Part shown: piece by piece, positions 16,717-24,428 of the stretch
How positions within the stretch are numbered: position 1 is the stretch's first letter
Layout: each line of letters starts with the position of its first letter
Assembly (NCBI RefSeq): GCF_004345365.1
Contig: NZ_SLVF01000004.1
Coordinates: 310,001 to 374,000, forward strand
Origin: Kribbella sp. VKM Ac-2568
GTDB taxonomy: Bacteria; Actinomycetota; Actinomycetes; Propionibacteriales; Kribbellaceae
DNA length: 64,000 bases
Direction: 5' to 3'
Made by a program: the position numbers and the translations under genes
Notes under the pieces: generated by a model
The model's database searches: none
What the model saw: the letters and a program-made list of their open reading frames with translations, nothing else
What the model was told of the DNA's origin: nothing

Positions 16717-17043
16717 GTGACGTACGTCATCGCGCAGCCGTGTGTTGACCTGAAGGACCTCGCGTGTGTCGAGGAATGCCCCGTCGACTGCATCTACGAG
16801 GGCAACCGGATGCTTTACATCCACCCCGACGAGTGCGTCGACTGCGGAGCCTGCGAGCCGGTCTGCCCCGTCGAGGCGATCTACTACGAGGACGACACTC
16901 CGGAGCAGTGGAAGGACTACTACACCGCGAACGTCGACTTCTTCAACGACCTGGGTTCCCCCGGCGGCGCCTCCAAGCTCGGCAAGATCGACAAGGACCA
17001 CCCCTTCATCGCCGCCCTCCCCCCACAGGAGCACGACGAGTAA
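16717..17043 (+). CDS. fdxA: 7Fe-type ferredoxin FdxA
   Basis: A 108-residue acidic ferredoxin nearly identical in pattern to mycobacterial FdxA. Cysteines at 9, 17, 21 and 25 and the CVDCGACEPVC cluster at 40-50 coordinate one 3Fe-4S and one 4Fe-4S cluster. The C-terminal tail GSPGGASKLGKIDKDHP is diagnostic of the family. It is a cytosolic electron carrier, for example for P450s or oxidoreductases. The start is a GTG with AGGAGG about seven bases upstream. In many actinobacteria fdxA is followed directly by dapC (succinyl-DAP aminotransferase); here dapC is absent and a terminator follows instead. Confidence 0.95.
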   Translation: MTYVIAQPCVDLKDLACVEECPVDCIYEGNRMLYIHPDECVDCGACEPVCPVEAIYYEDDTPEQWKDYYTANVDFFNDLGSPGGASKLGKIDKDHPFIAALPPQEHDE

Positions 17044-17101
17044 ACCTTGCCCCTGGTTCGCCGCTCCTAGGTCGCGGCTCGAAAGAACCGAGTGGCTCCA
17101 T

Positions 17102-17133
17102 CACCCGGGTGACCCACGGTCGCCCGGGTGTTT
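17102..17133 (+). terminator. fdxA terminator hairpin
   Basis: An 8-bp perfect stem (CACCCGGG / CCCGGGTG) with a 13-base loop is directly followed by TTT, about 60 bases after the fdxA stop codon. Confidence 0.75.
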
Positions 17134-17154
17134 GCGTCCCCCCACGCGCATCCG

Positions 17155-17227
17155 CCGTCGCCCGGCAGATCCTCCGGAACGCGACGGAGGCAGCGGCGAA
17201 CCGGGGCGGGTGGGAGCCGGGCGACGG
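17155..17227. repeat. nested inverted repeats downstream of the lysozyme-like gene
   Basis: An 11-bp perfect inverted repeat (CCGTCGCCCGG at 17155, CCGGGCGACGG at 17217) encloses a second hairpin (CCTCCG at 17171, CGGAGG at 17185). The structure starts 16 bases past the stop of the minus-strand lysozyme-like gene, so it may be that gene's terminator. The 200-base gap between fdxA and that gene holds nothing else but this and the fdxA terminator. Confidence 0.55.
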
Positions 17228-17243
17228 AGGAGCCCCGTGGGGA

Positions 17244-18221
17244 CTACTGCTCGATGACGTCTACGTGGACGTGGTCCAGGTGGCGGAGGGTCGCTTTGTT
17301 GCCGGGGCGGTCCGGGGCCTGGTAGTCGCGCCAGCCGCTGTCGGAGCGGCCTCCGGCGGTCCAGATGCGGTCGCTGAAGATGACCGTCTTGATGCCGAGG
17401 TGCTCGGCGCGGGCGACCAGATACTGCGCCAGAGCCCAGCCTTTGGTGGTGTTCGGGGCCGAGATGGGCTTGACGAAGATGTCGACCGCGCGTCCCTCGT
17501 AGTGCGCGGAGCCTTCCATGTGCCCGGTGCTCAGACCGCCAGGTTGATAGCCGCCGGTCGACAGTGTTCCGAAGGTTGCCAGGAGATCCTTGCGCACGGC
17601 CTCGGCGCGCGGCGTCAGACCGCTCTTACCCATGGTCTCCGCCGGCAGCGACGCCGTGTTGACCGTGCAACTGAACGCGGCCTTCGACTGACCCGTCAGG
17701 GCCGACGCCAGGATGCGGGCGTCGTCCTCGTGATCGGCATAGGCGTTGGGGAAGGCGCTGCGCTGGACCCGGTCGGCCGCGACCGTCACCGCGAGGTTCT
17801 GGTAGTTCTTCACCTTCACCAGCGCGTCATAGAACTTCGACGCTGCGTAGTGGGGGTCTCGCACCTGCGTCGCGGTACCCCAGCCCATCGAGGGCCGCTG
17901 CTGGAACAACCCGAGCGAGTCCCGATCCCCGTGGGCGAGGTTGCGCAGCCCGGACTCCTGGTACGCCGTCGCGAGGGCGATCGTCGCCGCCCGCGGAGGC
18001 AGCCCGCGGCGTACGGCGACTCCGGCGATGATCGCGGCCGACTCCGCCTGCTCCAGGTCGACCACGACCGAGGCGCCGCCGACGGTGGCCTCGCACTGTT
18101 CGCGGGGCGGCAGCAACGGGCCGAACTCCTTGCCGCCGATCCAGGAGATCCCCGCGCCGACGGCAAGCGCGAGCGCGCCCACCGCGCCTATGGCGACGAC
18201 CGCGCCCCGTTTCATCGGCAT
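17244..18221 (-). CDS. secreted lysozyme-like (transglycosylase-fold) protein
   Basis: A 325-residue exported or membrane-anchored protein. A basic N-terminus and hydrophobic segment (residues 4-28) act as a signal anchor. The central domain resembles a lytic-transglycosylase fold, with a probable catalytic Glu89 in AYQESGLRN and the conserved DSLGLFQQRPSMGWG at about 101-115. The C-terminal domain, with HYEGRAVDIFV and HLDHVHVDV, resembles the metal-binding M15/LAS-like or ARB_07466-type module. Such proteins are often annotated simply as hypothetical in actinobacteria. It probably acts on the cell wall, but activity has not been shown for this group. Two start codons (Met1 and Met3) are close together. 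Confidence 0.78.
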   Translation of the reverse strand: MPMKRGAVVAIGAVGALALAVGAGISWIGGKEFGPLLPPREQCEATVGGASVVVDLEQAESAAIIAGVAVRRGLPPRAATIALATAYQESGLRNLAHGDRDSLGLFQQRPSMGWGTATQVRDPHYAASKFYDALVKVKNYQNLAVTVAADRVQRSAFPNAYADHEDDARILASALTGQSKAAFSCTVNTASLPAETMGKSGLTPRAEAVRKDLLATFGTLSTGGYQPGGLSTGHMEGSAHYEGRAVDIFVKPISAPNTTKGWALAQYLVARAEHLGIKTVIFSDRIWTAGGRSDSGWRDYQAPDRPGNKATLRHLDHVHVDVIEQ

Positions 18222-18345
18222 ACCGGTCTCAACGCGCGGTACCGGCAGGCGGGTTCCGTCAGTCGGGTCACGAAGTGGTTGACGTGCTGGGCGTCACGTT
18301 GGTTCGCGCGGCGCCCTGGGGCTTTGGTCACGCAGAGGGCTTTGG

Positions 18346-19284
18346 TCACGCGTTGGCGTGCAGGGCCTCGTTGAGGGTGATGCCTTCACCCTGCCGGGGC
18401 CGCGCCTCGACGGCACCGGTGACGGAGTTGCGCAGGTACAGCAGACCCGGCTGACCGGACAGGTCGCGCGCCTTCACCACGCTGCCGTCCGGCAGGGTGA
18501 CCTTGGTGCCGGCGGTCACGTAGAGCCCCGCCTCGACCACGCAGTCGTCGCCGAGCGAGATGCCGATCCCGCCGTTGGCGCCGAGCAGGCAGCGCTTGCC
18601 GATCGAGATGACAGCCTTGCCGCCGCCGGAGAGGGTGCCCATGATCGAGGCCCCCGCGCCGATGTCGCTGCCGTCGCCGACCACCACACCGGCCACGATC
18701 CGGCCTTCGACCATGGAGGTGCCGAGCGTTCCGGCGTTGAAGTTCACGAAGCCCTCGTGCATCACCGTGGTGCCCTCGGCCAGGTGCGCGCCCAGCCGGA
18801 CCCGGTCCGCGTCGCCGATCCGGACACCGCTCGGTACGACGTAGTCCGTCATCCGCGGGAACTTGTCGACGCTCGTCACGCTCAGGTGCAACCCGGCCGC
18901 GCGGGCCCTGAGCCGGACCTGCTCGACCTGCTCGACCGGAACCGGGCCGTGCGAGGTCCAGGCGTTGTTCGGCAGGGCGGCGAAGATGCCGTCCAGGTTG
19001 ATGCCGTGCGGGCGGACCAGCCGGTGGGACAGCAGGTGCAGCCGCAGGTACGCGTCCGCGGTATCGGCCGGAGCGTCGTCCAGCACGATCTCGGCGAGCA
19101 CCACGGACCGGCGTACCTGGCGCAGGTCGTCGTTGCCCTCGGCAGCGATCAGCTCGGCCGGCGCCTTCGCGCCATCGGGAGCGACACCCAGGTCCGGGGC
19201 CGGGTACCAGACGTCCAGCACGGTGCCCGAAGCGGTGACGGTGGCGAGGCCGAAGCCCCAGGCGCGGGTGGCGTTCTCAGTCAT
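18346..19284 (-). CDS. dapD: tetrahydrodipicolinate N-succinyltransferase DapD
   Basis: A 312-residue enzyme of the succinylase route to meso-diaminopimelate and lysine. It transfers succinate from succinyl-CoA to tetrahydrodipicolinate. The N-terminal domain is of the mycobacterial type. A left-handed beta-helix of hexapeptide repeats follows ([35 protein letters not shown]), with [14 protein letters not shown] and a [20 protein letters not shown] segment. Length matches mycobacterial DapD (about 317). The start is an ATG; a CAGGCT hexamer lies six bases before it, consistent with a leaderless mRNA. The pathway's desuccinylase gene dapE is 17 kb away in this window and dapC is not seen. Confidence 0.93.
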   Translation of the reverse strand: MTENATRAWGFGLATVTASGTVLDVWYPAPDLGVAPDGAKAPAELIAAEGNDDLRQVRRSVVLAEIVLDDAPADTADAYLRLHLLSHRLVRPHGINLDGIFAALPNNAWTSHGPVPVEQVEQVRLRARAAGLHLSVTSVDKFPRMTDYVVPSGVRIGDADRVRLGAHLAEGTTVMHEGFVNFNAGTLGTSMVEGRIVAGVVVGDGSDIGAGASIMGTLSGGGKAVISIGKRCLLGANGGIGISLGDDCVVEAGLYVTAGTKVTLPDGSVVKARDLSGQPGLLYLRNSVTGAVEARPRQGEGITLNEALHANA

Positions 19285-19344
19285 GCCCAAAGCCTGCCAG
19301 ACGACCGGTGACCTGTTCACCTCGGCGTCTCGCGGACAGCGCCG

Positions 19345-20046
19345 GTGCCGGATCCGCACGCGGGGTGCGAGGTCGGGCCGGTCGTGCCGGGTCGGAGCGA
19401 GCCGCGATCCGGGCGAGAGGTCTGGTGGGCGGGCCACGAGGGCGCGCTGCTGCCGGACTTGGAGGGGGAGCAGGTGAGCGAGGACGTCGACCCGATCGGG
19501 TTGCTCGCCGGGTCGTCGACGGTGGTCGCCGTCGGGCCGCTCACCAATGTCGCGGAGGCGGTCGACCGTCCTGGTCGGGCGATCGGGGCGTTGTATCTGA
19601 TGGGCGGGAACTTCTCGCAGGAGAAGGTCGAGCACAACATCAAGTGCGATGTGGACGCGGCCGCGGCGGTCTTCGCCTCCGATCTGCCGATCACGGCGAT
19701 CGGGATCGAGCAGACCCAGCGGATCCGTCTGGGCGGAGCGGTGGTGGCGCAGATCGAGCAGGCCGGGGCGCTCGGACGGCTGCTGGCCGCGGAGATGCGG
19801 CAGTTCTGGAAGTTCAGTGACCAGGACTCGAACGTCCCGCACGATCCCGCCGCGGTGCTGATGCTGGTCGAGCCGGACCTGTTCACCTTCGGCGCCGGTC
19901 TGGTGGAGGTGGATAGCGATGGATTCACCCGCTTCACCGCCGCTGAGAGCGGCCCACATCGGATCGTCACCGACTTCGACCCCGCGGAGGTCGCCAGGCG
20001 GATCGTGGCACGCATCCTCGCCGCCTGCGAAAAGCAGTCGGGCTGA
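19345..20046 (+). pseudogene. N-terminally truncated nucleoside hydrolase
   Basis: The reading frame matches the middle and C-terminal parts of an inosine-uridine-type nucleoside N-ribohydrolase: [42 protein letters not shown] and later [14 protein letters not shown]. The family's N-terminal calcium-binding DxDxGxDDA motif and about 70 residues are missing. An in-frame stop lies at 19309, and the sequence upstream is the start of dapD on the other strand. The enzyme should not bind calcium or ribose properly, so it is called a pseudogene. A GTG at the start coordinate could still allow translation of 233 residues. The closeness of the break to dapD suggests a deletion during rearrangement. 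Confidence 0.7.
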
Positions 20047-20074
20047 GCCCGCATCCTGTGAAAGGGTTTTCCGC

Positions 20075-20977
20075 ATGCGTCCCGTCTGGCTGGAACCTGT
20101 CGCCGATGCCGTGCTCGAGGCCACCCAGGCGCCCGACGTCGACGCGCTGAAGGGGGAGCTGCTGCGGGAGTGGGGCTCTTCCGAGGTCTGGCGGCTGTCG
20201 TACGGGCTTCGCAGCGTGATCGTCAAGCGAGGCAGCGACGCCCAGAGCGGTGAGGCCGAGGTATACGAGCGGCTGGTCGTCCCACTCGGTCTACCCGCCC
20301 CGGAGCTGATCCGGTCTGCCCGCGCGGACGACGCAGTACTGCTGGTGCTTGCCGATGTCGGGCGGGTGAATCTGGAGCAGGAGCCGACCATCGAGGGGTT
20401 CCTCGCCGCGGCGGAGTTGCTGGCGTCGATGCGCGCCAAACCGGTGGAGGAGCCGAGCGGGTTCACCCAGGAGCGCCTCGTCGACCTGGTGGAACGGATC
20501 GAGCCGATGGAACCGGATCTGCGGGAACACCTGCTGGTGAAGGCTGTTGCGGCACTAGGCGACCTGCATCGTCAGGCGCCGCTGGCCGTGATCCACGGCG
20601 ACTTCGTGCCGAAGAATCTCGTTACGGACGGCACGCGGTGGACCGCAGTCGACTGGCCCTTGTCGTACTGCGCGCCGCACCTGAGCGACCTGTACACGCT
20701 GGTCCGCGATGCCGTTGCCTACGGCCACCAGTCGGAGCCGATCGTCGCCCACTACCTCGATGCCGCCGGCGCAGACAAAGACCTGGTGAGCCGGCAACTG
20801 ACGGTCGGCGGCATCTGCTTCATCACGATCGCGCTCGGCTGGATCGTCGAGGAAGGCCACCGCACCGTGCCTGAATCGAAGGACTGGATCGGGCCGCTAC
20901 TGGCCGAGCTGGCCGACCTCGCGGACGAACTGGACGACCGCTCGGATGCGCTGGACGACCTCACGGACGAGCTGTGA
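20075..20977 (+). CDS. aminoglycoside-phosphotransferase-fold kinase
   Basis: A 300-residue protein of the APH/choline kinase-like family. The catalytic loop is HGDFVPKN at residues 174-181 (HGD with Asn181), followed by the metal-binding aspartate in [11 protein letters not shown] at about 193. The N-lobe has SVIVKRG, where the lysine is the expected ATP-binding residue. Small-molecule phosphorylation is the family role; the substrate (antibiotic, amino sugar, homoserine and so on) cannot be read from the sequence. The C-terminus is rich in Asp/Glu/Leu. The stop overlaps the next start by four bases (GTGA), so the two genes are translationally coupled. Confidence 0.82.
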   Translation: MRPVWLEPVADAVLEATQAPDVDALKGELLREWGSSEVWRLSYGLRSVIVKRGSDAQSGEAEVYERLVVPLGLPAPELIRSARADDAVLLVLADVGRVNLEQEPTIEGFLAAAELLASMRAKPVEEPSGFTQERLVDLVERIEPMEPDLREHLLVKAVAALGDLHRQAPLAVIHGDFVPKNLVTDGTRWTAVDWPLSYCAPHLSDLYTLVRDAVAYGHQSEPIVAHYLDAAGADKDLVSRQLTVGGICFITIALGWIVEEGHRTVPESKDWIGPLLAELADLADELDDRSDALDDLTDEL

Positions 20978-21870
20978 CCAGGCTGCTGATCCTCGGCGGT
21001 ACGAAGAACCTCGGCCGTCACGTCGTGGAGGCGGCTCTGCGCGACGGCCACGAGATCACCCTGTTCAACCGTGGGCTGACCAACCCGGGACTCTTCCCCG
21101 GGGCCGAGCAGTTGATCGGCGACCGAGCCACTCCCGACGCGCTCGAGGTGGGCGAATGGGACGGCGTGATCGACCTGTCCGGCTTCCTGGTCGGCGACGT
21201 ACGCCGTACCGCCGAACTCCTGCAGCACCGCGTCGCGCGGTACACCTTCATGTCCTCCATCGCCGTCTACGCATGCAAGACCCAGCCCGGGATGACCGAG
21301 GACGCTGATCTCCTCTCATGGCCCCGAGGCGCCAGCGACGACGAGTTCACGATGGACCTCTACGGCCCCCACAAGGTGCGAGCCGAGCGCGTCCTGGCTG
21401 AGGTGTACGGAGCGCGCGCTGCCTCGGTCCGCTCGGGCTTCGTCGTCGGCCCCTACAACCCGGACTTCGGCAACTGGGGCGAAGCGCTGGCCACCGGCAA
21501 CGCTCCGGAGTGCGCGGCTCGCCCCGAGCAGCCGATCCAGTACCTCGACGCCCGCGATCTCGCCGCGTTCCTCCTCCGCCTGACCATCGACGGGCCCGGC
21601 GGCGCCTTCAACGCGGTCAGCTCGACAACGACGATGTCGGAACTCGCCGATGCCTGGCGTTCCGCAGTACCGGCTGCTCTGCCCATCGACTGGGATCCCG
21701 CTGTGGACCGCTTCCACCTGCCGCACGACGGCTCGAACGACGGCACCTTCCAGTTGTCCAACGCTCGCGTTGTGGCGGCCGGGCTCCGGGTCCGGTCGGC
21801 GGAGGAATCGGCCCGGGCGTGCGTCGAGTGGATCAAAGCCGGCAACACGCCGCCTCCGCCGCCGCACTAA
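20974..21870 (+). CDS. NAD-dependent epimerase/dehydratase-type SDR
   Basis: A 298-residue extended short-chain dehydrogenase/reductase-like protein. The nucleotide-binding motif is GGTKNLG at residues 8-14. A later SSIAVYA corresponds to the active-site serine region, and YGPHKVRAE supplies a Tyr-x3-Lys at the expected place. It fits NAD-dependent epimerases acting on sugar nucleotides or related substrates, though the WDGVIDLSG segment also resembles plant-type RNA-binding epimerase relatives. It starts with a GTG inside the stop codon of the kinase gene, implying co-translation. A few Pro residues end the protein. The product and substrate are unknown. Confidence 0.85.
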   Translation: MTRLLILGGTKNLGRHVVEAALRDGHEITLFNRGLTNPGLFPGAEQLIGDRATPDALEVGEWDGVIDLSGFLVGDVRRTAELLQHRVARYTFMSSIAVYACKTQPGMTEDADLLSWPRGASDDEFTMDLYGPHKVRAERVLAEVYGARAASVRSGFVVGPYNPDFGNWGEALATGNAPECAARPEQPIQYLDARDLAAFLLRLTIDGPGGAFNAVSSTTTMSELADAWRSAVPAALPIDWDPAVDRFHLPHDGSNDGTFQLSNARVVAAGLRVRSAEESARACVEWIKAGNTPPPPPH

Positions 21871-21875
21871 TCACC

Positions 21876-21906
21876 TTGAAGTTGACGTAGCGACAACATC
21901 TACCGT
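21876..21906 (+). promoter_or_regulatory. MerR-type promoter with 19-bp spacer upstream of the TipA-like gene
   Basis: TTGAAG (21876) and TACCGT (21901) are separated by 19 bases, the stretched spacing seen at MerR-activated promoters. The spacer contains an imperfect inverted repeat, GTTGACG / CGACAAC, around a TAG centre. The MerR-family gene begins about 50 bases downstream, so autoregulation is likely. Confidence 0.55.
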
Positions 21907-21955
21907 CCTAGGTGTGGCCGGAAAGTCCGGGCACGAGTGGAAGGACGGTGCGGCC

Positions 21956-22708
21956 GTGGCCTGGTCGATCGCCGAGGTGGCTCGCGACTCGGGTGTCACG
22001 TCGCGGACCCTGCGGCACTATCACGCGATCGGTCTGCTGGTCCCAGCCCGTACTGCGAGCAGCGGGCGGCGGTACTACGAAGAGGAACAGCTCCTCCGGC
22101 TCCAGCAGATCCTGCTGCTGCGGGAACTCGGGCTCAGCCTGGACGTGGTCGCCGAAGTGCTGGCGAAGCAGAGCAACGCCAGCACGATCCAGGTGCTCGG
22201 GCGGCACAAGGAGTGGCTGCTGCGCGAACAACTGCGCCTCGGGCAACTGATCCGGACCGTCGACTCGACCATCGAGAACCTGAGGAAAGGAGGAGAGATG
22301 GAGCCACGCAAGGTATTCGAAGGATTCGAGCACAACCCGTACGAGGCCGAGGCCCGGGAACGCTGGGGCGACGAGGCCGTCGACGCGAGCAACGAGCGGA
22401 TGCAGGGCTGGACCGAGGCCGACGCCGAGAAGGCCCGGACCGGCTACACCCGCGTCCACGAAGGGCTCGCGACCCTGAAGGCGGAAGGAGCCGACGTGCT
22501 CGACATGAGCGTGCAGGACCTGATCCAGCTGCACTACGAGGTCACCTGCCTGTTCTGGACCCCGACCCGCGAGGCATACAAGGGTCTGGGCCAGCTGTAC
22601 GCAGACGACGACCGCTTCCGCCAGACAATCGGCAACGGCGACGACTCACTGGTCGAATTCATGCAAGCAGCCATGAACGCCTACGCCGACAACCACCTCG
22701 CCGAGTAG
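21956..22708 (+). CDS. TipA-like MerR family activator with TipAS domain
   Basis: A 250-residue protein. Residues 1-70 are a MerR winged helix (AWSIAEVARDSGVTSRTLRHYHAIG), residues 75-112 a coiled-coil, and residues 115-250 the antibiotic-binding TipAS domain (FEHNPYEAEARERWGDEAV, LYADDDRF, MNAYADNHLAE). The start aligns with the first residues of Streptomyces TipA (about 253 residues); an upstream in-frame GTG at 21914 is less likely. An internal ATG at 22298 is preceded by AAAGGAGG, reproducing the dual TipAL/TipAS expression of the tipA gene. By family it activates multidrug-type promoters on binding thiopeptide-like ligands; the ligand here is unknown. The MFS gene downstream may be a target. 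Confidence 0.88.
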   Translation: MAWSIAEVARDSGVTSRTLRHYHAIGLLVPARTASSGRRYYEEEQLLRLQQILLLRELGLSLDVVAEVLAKQSNASTIQVLGRHKEWLLREQLRLGQLIRTVDSTIENLRKGGEMEPRKVFEGFEHNPYEAEARERWGDEAVDASNERMQGWTEADAEKARTGYTRVHEGLATLKAEGADVLDMSVQDLIQLHYEVTCLFWTPTREAYKGLGQLYADDDRFRQTIGNGDDSLVEFMQAAMNAYADNHLAE

Positions 22709-22777
22709 GACAACCCACCCGGTAGTCCGACATCCCGTCACCCGAGAACACCATGCCCGAGGTCTCTTCAGGTCATG

Positions 22778-22795
22778 TATCTTGATGTCGAGATA
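22778..22795. promoter_or_regulatory. palindromic operator upstream of the MFS gene
   Basis: An 18-bp imperfect palindrome reads TATCTTGAT with GTCGAGATA as its other half; seven of nine positions pair. It ends 16 bases before the chosen MFS start. The TATCTnGA half-site is typical of MarR- or TetR-like operators, but no such regulator gene is adjacent. Only position and symmetry support the call. Confidence 0.45.
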
Positions 22796-22811
22796 AATGG
22801 CTGGAGGGTGC

Positions 22812-24014
22812 GTGGCGGAGTTCAGTTTGTGGCGGATTGCGGTGCCGGCGTTCGGGCCGACTGTGTTGAATGCGGTCGGGCAGGGGGCGGTTCTTCCGGT
22901 GGTCGCGCTGTCTGCGCTGGACCTTGGGGCCTCGGTGGGGTTCGCCGCCTTCCTGGTTGGCGTGCTGGGGATCGGGCAGTTCGCGGGGTCGCTGCCGGCG
23001 GGCGCGCTCGTGGTACGGATCGGTGAGCGGCGGGCGCTGTTGGTCGCGGCGCTGGTGAGCATGGTCGCCTGGACTGCGGCGATGCTGATCCGTACTCCGT
23101 GGCTGCTCGGCCTCGCCTTGCTGGTCGCCGGGCTCGCGGGTGCGGTGTTCAGCCTGGCGAGACAGTCTTACGTCACCGAGGTCGTCCCAGTGGAACTTCG
23201 GGCACGGGCACTGTCGACGCTGGGCGGAGTCAGCCGGATCGGCCTGTTCGTCGGCCCTTTCCTCGGCGCGCTCGCCGGTCACCTCTGGGGCATCTCCGGC
23301 GCTTACGGCGTCGGGATCGCCGGCTCGGCAGCGGCCGCGATCGTGCTGCTGACGGCCGGCGAGCCGCGGGATCTGAGCGACCCGGTCCAGCCCGAACACC
23401 AGCCGATCAAGAAGGTGCTCTGGGACAACCGCCGGACGTTCCTCACGCTGGGCGCCGGCGTCTTCGTGATCGCCGTCGCCCGGGCGGCCCGGACCAGCCT
23501 GATCCCCTTGTGGGGCGAGCATCTGGGCCTTTCCGCCGCCGACACGTCGATCATCTTCGGCATCACCAACGGCATCGAGATGCTGCTGTTCTACCCGGCC
23601 GGCCTGGTGATGGACCGCCTCGGCCGCGTCTGGATCGCCGTACCGTCAACCCTCCTGCTCGGCCTCGGCATGCTGGCGTTGCCGTTGTCCACGGCAATGA
23701 TCGGCGTCCTCGCGGTCGGCATCTTCATGGCCATCGGCAACGGCCTCGGCTCCGGCATCGTCAAGACCCTCGGCGCCGACGCCTCCCCACCCACCCTGCG
23801 CGCCCAGTTCCTCGGCGGCTGGACCTTCTGCGCCGAATTCGGCAGCGTCATCGGCCCGATCCTGATCAGCGCCATCACCTTCATCGCCCCACTAGCCGCA
23901 GCCAGCCTCGCCCTAGGCGCCCTCACAATCACCGGCACCGCCTGGCTAGCACGCTGGGTCCCGCACTACGACCCCCGCCGGACAGTGGAACCCCAGCGCG
24001 TTGCAGCTGGCTGA
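22812..24014 (+). CDS. MFS transporter
   Basis: A 400-residue protein with about 12 hydrophobic segments. It shows the MFS motif A-like sequence VVRIGERRALLVAALVS in the loop after helix 2 and the repeat LVMDRLGRVWIAVPS between helices 8 and 9. Short stretches of basic residues alternate with helices, as expected for a single-polypeptide drug or metabolite exporter. The start chosen is a GTG just after GGAGGG; an ATG at 22797, lying over the operator, is an alternative. The gene sits directly after the TipA-like regulator and may be a target of it, or of an unlinked regulator at the palindrome. The substrate is unknown. Confidence 0.82.
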   Translation: MAEFSLWRIAVPAFGPTVLNAVGQGAVLPVVALSALDLGASVGFAAFLVGVLGIGQFAGSLPAGALVVRIGERRALLVAALVSMVAWTAAMLIRTPWLLGLALLVAGLAGAVFSLARQSYVTEVVPVELRARALSTLGGVSRIGLFVGPFLGALAGHLWGISGAYGVGIAGSAAAAIVLLTAGEPRDLSDPVQPEHQPIKKVLWDNRRTFLTLGAGVFVIAVARAARTSLIPLWGEHLGLSAADTSIIFGITNGIEMLLFYPAGLVMDRLGRVWIAVPSTLLLGLGMLALPLSTAMIGVLAVGIFMAIGNGLGSGIVKTLGADASPPTLRAQFLGGWTFCAEFGSVIGPILISAITFIAPLAAASLALGALTITGTAWLARWVPHYDPRRTVEPQRVAAG

Positions 24015-24036
24015 TCTGCTGCTTCGGGGCAGATCA
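24012..24036 (+). terminator. hairpin overlapping the MFS stop codon
   Basis: An 8-bp stem TGATCTGC / GCAGATCA with a nine-base loop begins at the stop codon itself. There is no T-run. It is a candidate terminator. Confidence 0.45.
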
Positions 24037-24124
24037 CCGGCCAGGCCGGGGCATTTCGGGGCAGATATCCACAGATGTTGCTTGGCGGGCCTCACAGGGA
24101 ATTGTTCTGCATAGAGTCCGTCAC

Positions 24125-24283
24125 ATGTACTTCGAGCGGCCCCTGGTCCGTGCCTACGTTGACGAGACAGGCGACCGCGGTACCACCGCGAGGGGAGAGC
24201 CTGGGCCACGGATTCAAGGTTCTGGCATTGCCGGGAACGATGGAGGCGTATCCGTGGTGGCCGGTGGAGGGGCTCTGAAATAG
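24125..24283 (+). pseudogene. stub of a DUF3800-type gene
   Basis: A 52-codon frame begins with MYFERPLVRAYVDETGDRG. YVDETGDRG is the signature of the N-terminus of DUF3800 proteins, a family of about 200-250 residues with an RNase-H-like fold. After roughly 20 codons the sequence no longer resembles the family and soon stops, so most of the gene is missing. A TAGAGT hexamer ends seven bases before the ATG, so the original leaderless promoter seems intact. The stub is followed at once by a long inverted repeat. Confidence 0.5.
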
Positions 24284-24284
24284 A

Positions 24285-24381
24285 ACGAGGCCTTCGATGG
24301 TCCGGAGCGCCGCAACCGAACCGAGCCGGAAGGGTCTGGCAGCAGACCTGGCGTTCTCTCCGCGGCCATCGAAGGCCTCGT
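24285..24381. repeat. 16-bp inverted repeat enclosing two hairpins
   Basis: ACGAGGCCTTCGATGG (24285-24300) is exactly complementary to CCATCGAAGGCCTCGT (24366-24381). Inside are two smaller stems: TCCGG / CCGGA (24301 and 24326) and GGTCTG / CAGACC (24333 and 24343). The fold is a three-way junction. On the minus strand it lies about 50 bases after the LacI stop and is followed by a U-rich CGTTCTATTTC, so it may be the lacI terminator. It could instead be a small RNA or a mobile-element remnant. The remaining parts of this 415-base gene-free stretch hold only the DUF3800 stub and the MFS hairpin. Confidence 0.6.
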
Positions 24382-24428
24382 GGACCTCAGCCTAGCAGTT
24401 GCGAGCAGATCCTCGGCCGCGGTTTCGG

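Noticed and set aside
20058..20074. Earlier start for the kinase gene
   Set aside because: The GTG near 20058 is out of frame; the ATG at 20075 fits the family length.
24075..24278. Alternative frame beyond the DUF3800 stub
   Set aside because: Switching frame after GDRGTTARGE gives no DUF3800-like continuation, so it is not a simple frameshift.
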